Translations under genes and position numbers: made by a program | In this document: one piece after another, positions 60,981-64,000 of the stretch | How positions within the stretch are numbered: the first letter of the stretch is position 1 | Layout of the letters: each line of letters begins with the position of its first letter | DNA from: Cardiocondyla obscurior | Taxonomy: Eukaryota > Arthropoda > Insecta > Hymenoptera > Formicidae | Assembly: GCF_019399895.1 (NCBI RefSeq) | Contig: NC_091870.1 | Span: 2,686,001-2,750,000 of the forward strand | DNA: 64,000 nucleotides | Reading direction: 5' to 3' | Notes under the pieces: model-generated | The model's input: the letters and a program-made list of their open reading frames with translations, nothing else | The model's database searches: none | Told to the model about the DNA's origin: nothing

Positions 60981-61298
60981 ATGGGGTGGTGGGGTTTGAC
61001 AAGAACGCATTGCTCATGCAACGGCAGCCACGTTGCATCGACACAAGAATGTCCTCCATCAAAGCAAGTCTTGTCGGCATGTCCTCCCATCATAACGGCT
61101 GCAGTAAAGTCCACTTGTGGAGGAAGACGGATGTTCGTTTCTGTCATCATCTTGATCTTTTTGTTGGCCGCTATATATTGGGTATCCTTGCATCAACAAG
61201 CGAGCTCCGGTGTACGTCGGCCAATAAGAATTCAACCTCAAGGATCGCGAAATATCGCTTCAGGGCAAACCGAGGCTACGGAAACGACCGAGAGATAA
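60981..61298 (+). CDS. Putative small single-pass membrane protein
   Basis: ATG at 60981 follows an in-frame TAA and opens 105 codons to a TAA at 61296-61298. The N-terminal half has six cysteines (CSC near residues 11-13, ECPPSK, SACPP, TCGG). A clear transmembrane helix follows, MFVSVIILIFLLAAIYWVSL (about residues 51-70), flanked by RR. The tail is hydrophilic and ends TETTER. Two AATAAA signals lie downstream (61452, 61475). A second frame over the same bases (60986-61303) is also open but has no such organisation. It converges on the minus-strand kinase-like gene. It could be a single-exon gene or a last exon; the family is not recognised. Confidence 0.4.
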   Translation: MGWWGLTRTHCSCNGSHVASTQECPPSKQVLSACPPIITAAVKSTCGGRRMFVSVIILIFLLAAIYWVSLHQQASSGVRRPIRIQPQGSRNIASGQTEATETTER

Positions 61299-61451
61299 AG
61301 TAACGTAACAAATAATTTATATTTTTTTCTCTTTTTGTAGTAAAAAAAGAAAAAAACGTACAGAATAATTCTATAAATGCAAGATGGAAATTTTGAACAA
61401 GAAAAATACTCATTTGATAAAACTTTTTTGTTATAATACGTAATGCAAATT

Positions 61452-61480
61452 AATAAAAGTATTAATAGAACGTGAATAAA
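61452..61480 (+). terminator. Polyadenylation signals (two AATAAA)
   Basis: AATAAA at 61452-61457 and 61475-61480, about 150-180 nt after the stop of the small membrane-protein ORF. Confidence 0.4.
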
Positions 61481-61494
61481 TAAAAAATAACACT

Positions 61495-61710
61495 CTAGAT
61501 ATCAACTTTGAGAAAACCAAGAAAAAGTAATCCAAAGTAACAATATGGGCTTGCATTTCCAAGCAGCATACTGCATTTCATCGCCAGGCACTGATATTGT
61601 ATATCGTAGTAGCAGCTGTGGTACATATGATGTGCATATACTACATAAAAACAATCCTGCAAGTCTAATAAGCTATCTAAAAAAAAACCGCTAAAATGAA
61701 GAGAACCCAT
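61495..61710 (-). other. ORF beyond the 3' UTR of the kinase-like gene
   Basis: An ATG-led 71-codon frame rich in aromatic, Cys and hydrophobic residues. It lies just downstream of the polyadenylation signal of the minus-strand kinase-like gene. A separate small gene cannot be excluded, but the composition is unusual and nothing supports it. Confidence 0.15.
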
Positions 61711-61726
61711 AATAAAACTTTTATAA

Positions 61727-61732
61727 TTTATT
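61727..61732 (-). terminator. Polyadenylation signal of the kinase-like gene
   Basis: AATAAA on the minus strand, about 190 nt after the TAA at 61921. It sets a compact 3' UTR and places the two convergent 3' ends roughly 250 nt apart. Confidence 0.5.
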
Positions 61733-61920
61733 GTATAAGTTGTAACATTAATACGTCGTTCTTAATTTTAATGCTAACAATGCCTGTTATGAAGCAATTA
61801 TTTCATATTTCTTAGAAATCGTAAAAATCTAATACTTTATATGTTAGAATAAAAAAAAAAAGAGAATCAAGCAAGAAATTCCAAAACATCAAGTTTAGTT
61901 TTCAATCAATTTTAAAGATT

Positions 61921-63232
61921 TTAATCAAAACTACCTAAAAGATCGAGCGCATGTAACATCCTTTTTGTTTCTCCGAGCATATGATTTTCAATCATACCAT
62001 ACGCGAACGGTAGTTTAGAGATAATTTCACGTTCCAAACTTTTATAATTTACTTCTTGGTACTTATCTTTAATAGCTTCTAAATAAATCCGTAACATATT
62101 TTCAGAAAATTGCTTGATCTCCGATAAATTCTCGTTACCAGGTAGGTTTTGGAGGAAAATGTGACCAAAATCAATTGATGGTGAGCAGTATCTCATTGTA
62201 CTCCAATCAATAACTTTTACGTCGCATGGTCTTCCATTCTCGTACCTGAACAACAAATTACTTCGTGTAAAATTACCGTGACAAATGGTCCAAAAATCGT
62301 TAAGTTCCAGTTTGGTTGTTACATCTTCCATTTTTCTTATTATCTCGGAAATATTTGCTTCGTCTTTCAATGCGGAATTTTTTAACGTAGATTCAAATAT
62401 TCTATAAATAACATAATAAAAAATTATATTTTTTTATTTAAACTTAATAATCTGTTAAATATAAATATAACATTATTATACAACAAAGTCAAACATCAAC
62501 ATAGATATGTTTTTTTTTTTATTCTACATAATTATATTTTCAAAGTAAAGACAATTATTTTATAACTTCGAACATGAAACGTACAAGAAACCTTGCACAA
62601 GTTAGAAGCAAAGTTTACCTGACTTTGTCTGCGTTTGGACTTGTACGAAAATGCAACCAGTCTGTTGGTTCATACAGTTTCGCATAGAACTCCCTGAAAA
62701 TGGGAAAATTATACTCCCTCAGCTTCAGTCCTTTGCCGTGAAATGTCGCCAAGACCTTGATGCACAATTTAAGATGATCCTCGTCTAATTTATCATCTAC
62801 AGCTTGCATGTAACCACGTGCGGCTAAATCCTCCAGTACAATAACAGGCCGACCATATCGACCTAAATCCGATAGGTAACATTTTGGGATGTTATCGGTT
62901 CCGTAATCGTGTGTCATCTTGCTGTAAAATATCTCCTCGTTAAGAAATGACTGCGAGAAAGGTAGCAGACTGTCGTCAAGTTGTCTAGGTTGCTTTACGA
63001 TAAGGTGAAAGGTGTTTGTCACGCCAGAAAACTTCACGTGCGCCGTCACACGATGGACCACGTTTACGCGACTATTATTCCGTTCAAAGTGCTTCGCGTC
63101 GACGGAATCTAATTCGACGAACTCCCTGGAACCGGTCTCGCAGAAGTAACGATCGTAGACCATCTCCGGTATCAATACCCCCGTAATGAAGCTGCAGTAA
63201 TCGCACACGCATCCTTCTGAGTTCGCCGACAT
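61921..63232 (-). CDS. EcKinase/CHK-like protein, probable pseudokinase
   Basis: Coding exons are 63232-62619 and 62401-61921. The intron 62618-62402 (217 nt) has donor GTCAG|GTAAAC and acceptor TTTATAG, with the AGA codon split 2+1. The product is 364 residues, shorter than the usual 400-420. The family (EcKinase/CHK-like; ecdysteroid 22-kinases and detoxification kinases in insects, cytosolic) is recognised from FLNEEIFYSKM (97-106), PVIVLEDLAARGY (129-141), the catalytic-loop position CHGNFTRSNLLF (245-256) and VIDW...SPSIDFGHIF (268-287). The ATP-contacting Lys is K80 (LIVKQP); the metal-binding Asp is D270 and N253 is kept. Oddities: the catalytic HGD is HGN (codon AAT), and the usual GENY/GDNF loop before RVT is replaced by FERNNSRVNVVH (49-60). 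The start at 63232 is the first ATG after the acceptor. Upstream readthrough to 63313 has no ATG. Confidence 0.85.
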
Positions 63233-63244
63233 CGTGCGGGAGAT
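63233..63244 (-). other. 5' UTR part of the first coding exon
   Basis: The exon begins after the acceptor TTTCGCCACGACCCAG (AG at 63246-63245). Twelve untranslated bases precede the ATG. Confidence 0.6.
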
Positions 63245-63642
63245 CTGGGTCGTGGCGAAAGGGAAAATAATATCGCTGTAATAAAACACGGCAGCAATTA
63301 AGGGCGCCGGCAACTGCGAGTGCGCGCGCTTAAACCCGGAAAGTCGAGAATTATGAGAAATTTTTTTGTTTTTTTTTTTCCTTGTTTTTTTTTTTTACGC
63401 AGGCTCGCTCGTTCTAATAACGTTGTCGCGACGAGTGCCGCGCGCGTTAATAATGTTTATCGTCACGAAGTGCAACGAGTCGGCTGGACGACAGAATAAT
63501 TAAAAAACATTTTAACCTCGAGAGCGAGTCAAAATGCAACGTAGACGTAAGCGAACGTTTCCACCAATAATTAAACAGCACGCGTAACGCTCAGCGTTTA
63601 ATTATAAAAATTATGCGAAGGCAATGTAACCGAAAACCTTAC
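63245..63642 (-). other. 5' UTR intron of the kinase-like gene
   Basis: 398 nt, from CTACTG|GTAAGG at 63643/63642 to the acceptor at 63246-63245, with a long pyrimidine-rich part on the coding strand. No uORF or other gene is seen inside. Confidence 0.55.
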
Positions 63643-63760
63643 CAGTAGATTCCGGGGCCAGGCCGACTTCTCACAAGCGCTCGCGATACTCTGCGATACT
63701 CACAAGTGCGTTTCGCAACAACCGAAGTAATCTTACGCATTCCAAACAGTACTCCCCCAC
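63643..63760 (-). other. Non-coding first exon of the kinase-like gene
   Basis: The exon ends with a strong donor, GGAATCTACTG|GTAAGG. Its 5' end is not defined; I place it near 63760 because the sequence turns AT-rich and repetitive beyond. The words AGTATCGCAGAGTATCGCGAG form a small internal duplication. Confidence 0.45.
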
Positions 63761-64000
63761 CACGCGATCTTCACTTATCTCGCTAATACCAACGTAACGG
63801 GTTGATTAACCTCTGGGCGTGACAAATTATTTGTTCTAAGAGCGACTGGTTGCTCTGGTTTAGTAACTTTCTAGTAATTCTAATAGTTCCTACCTTATTC
63901 CACGACCTACAAGTTATCAATTATTTTTATTACATTAAATTATTTATTACGTCACTCTAATTGCGCTTTCGACTTTGTTCTTTGGTACAAAATATTCCGA
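63761..64000. other. Upstream region of the kinase-like gene
   Basis: Presumed promoter side of the minus-strand gene. AT-rich toward the right edge, with no clear TATA box or initiator and no gene. Confidence 0.4.

Overview
The window looks like nuclear DNA of an insect, most likely a hymenopteran and plausibly an ant. Three things point that way: patches of CpG-rich sequence alternate with AT-rich sequence full of broken poly(A)/poly(T) runs; the recognisable introns are short with GT...AG ends; and the one clearly identifiable gene belongs to the EcKinase/CHK-like family that is expanded in arthropods. The species call is inference. Most of the 64 kb has no recognisable gene and reads as intron or intergenic sequence. 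The many short open frames in CpG-rich stretches are mostly open on both strands at once and are not evidence of coding.

The best gene is at the right end on the minus strand: a three-exon EcKinase/CHK-like gene (63643 to 61727) with a non-coding first exon, two coding exons and a polyadenylation signal. Its predicted 364-residue product lacks the catalytic Asp (HGN instead of HGD) and has a degenerate ATP loop, so it may be a pseudokinase. A possible single-exon gene for a small one-pass membrane protein (60981-61298, plus strand) converges on it. Two probable signal-peptide exons mark the starts of genes whose other exons I could not find: 12305-12431 (minus strand, with a start-stop uORF) and 44904-45043 (plus strand).

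The most unusual content is a family of duplicated spliced units. Copy A (about 5901-7180) and copy B (about 28470-30480) lie on the plus strand; a diverged copy C (49300-49971) lies on the minus strand. Each has a long exon ending in a GGCGGAGCAAC-like block at a splice donor, then a short intron, then a 33-52 nt exon flanked by TTACAG and GTRAGTC. Copy B holds an extra internal module. A and B share a 210-nt block with only four differences directly upstream of a spliced micro-ORF (33 and 34 codons) that differs about six times more. I do not recognise the unit. It could be a rapidly evolving small-peptide gene, a spliced lncRNA, alternative 5' exons of a neighbouring gene, or an uncatalogued repeat.

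Layout: 1-5.9 kb no firm gene; 5.9-7.2 copy A; 7.2-12.3 CpG-rich and AT-rich filler with one candidate minus ORF; 12.3-18 start region of a minus-strand secreted-protein gene with two candidate 5' exons; 17.6-19.4 CpG-rich block; 19.4-28.4 no firm gene, one tRNA-like fragment; 28.5-30.5 copy B; 30.5-44.6 no firm gene; 44.6-45.1 start of a plus-strand secreted-protein gene; 45-49 no gene; 49.3-50 copy C; 50-57 no gene; 57.0-57.9 possible divergent promoter with two small ORFs; 58-61 no firm gene; 61-63.7 convergent gene pair.
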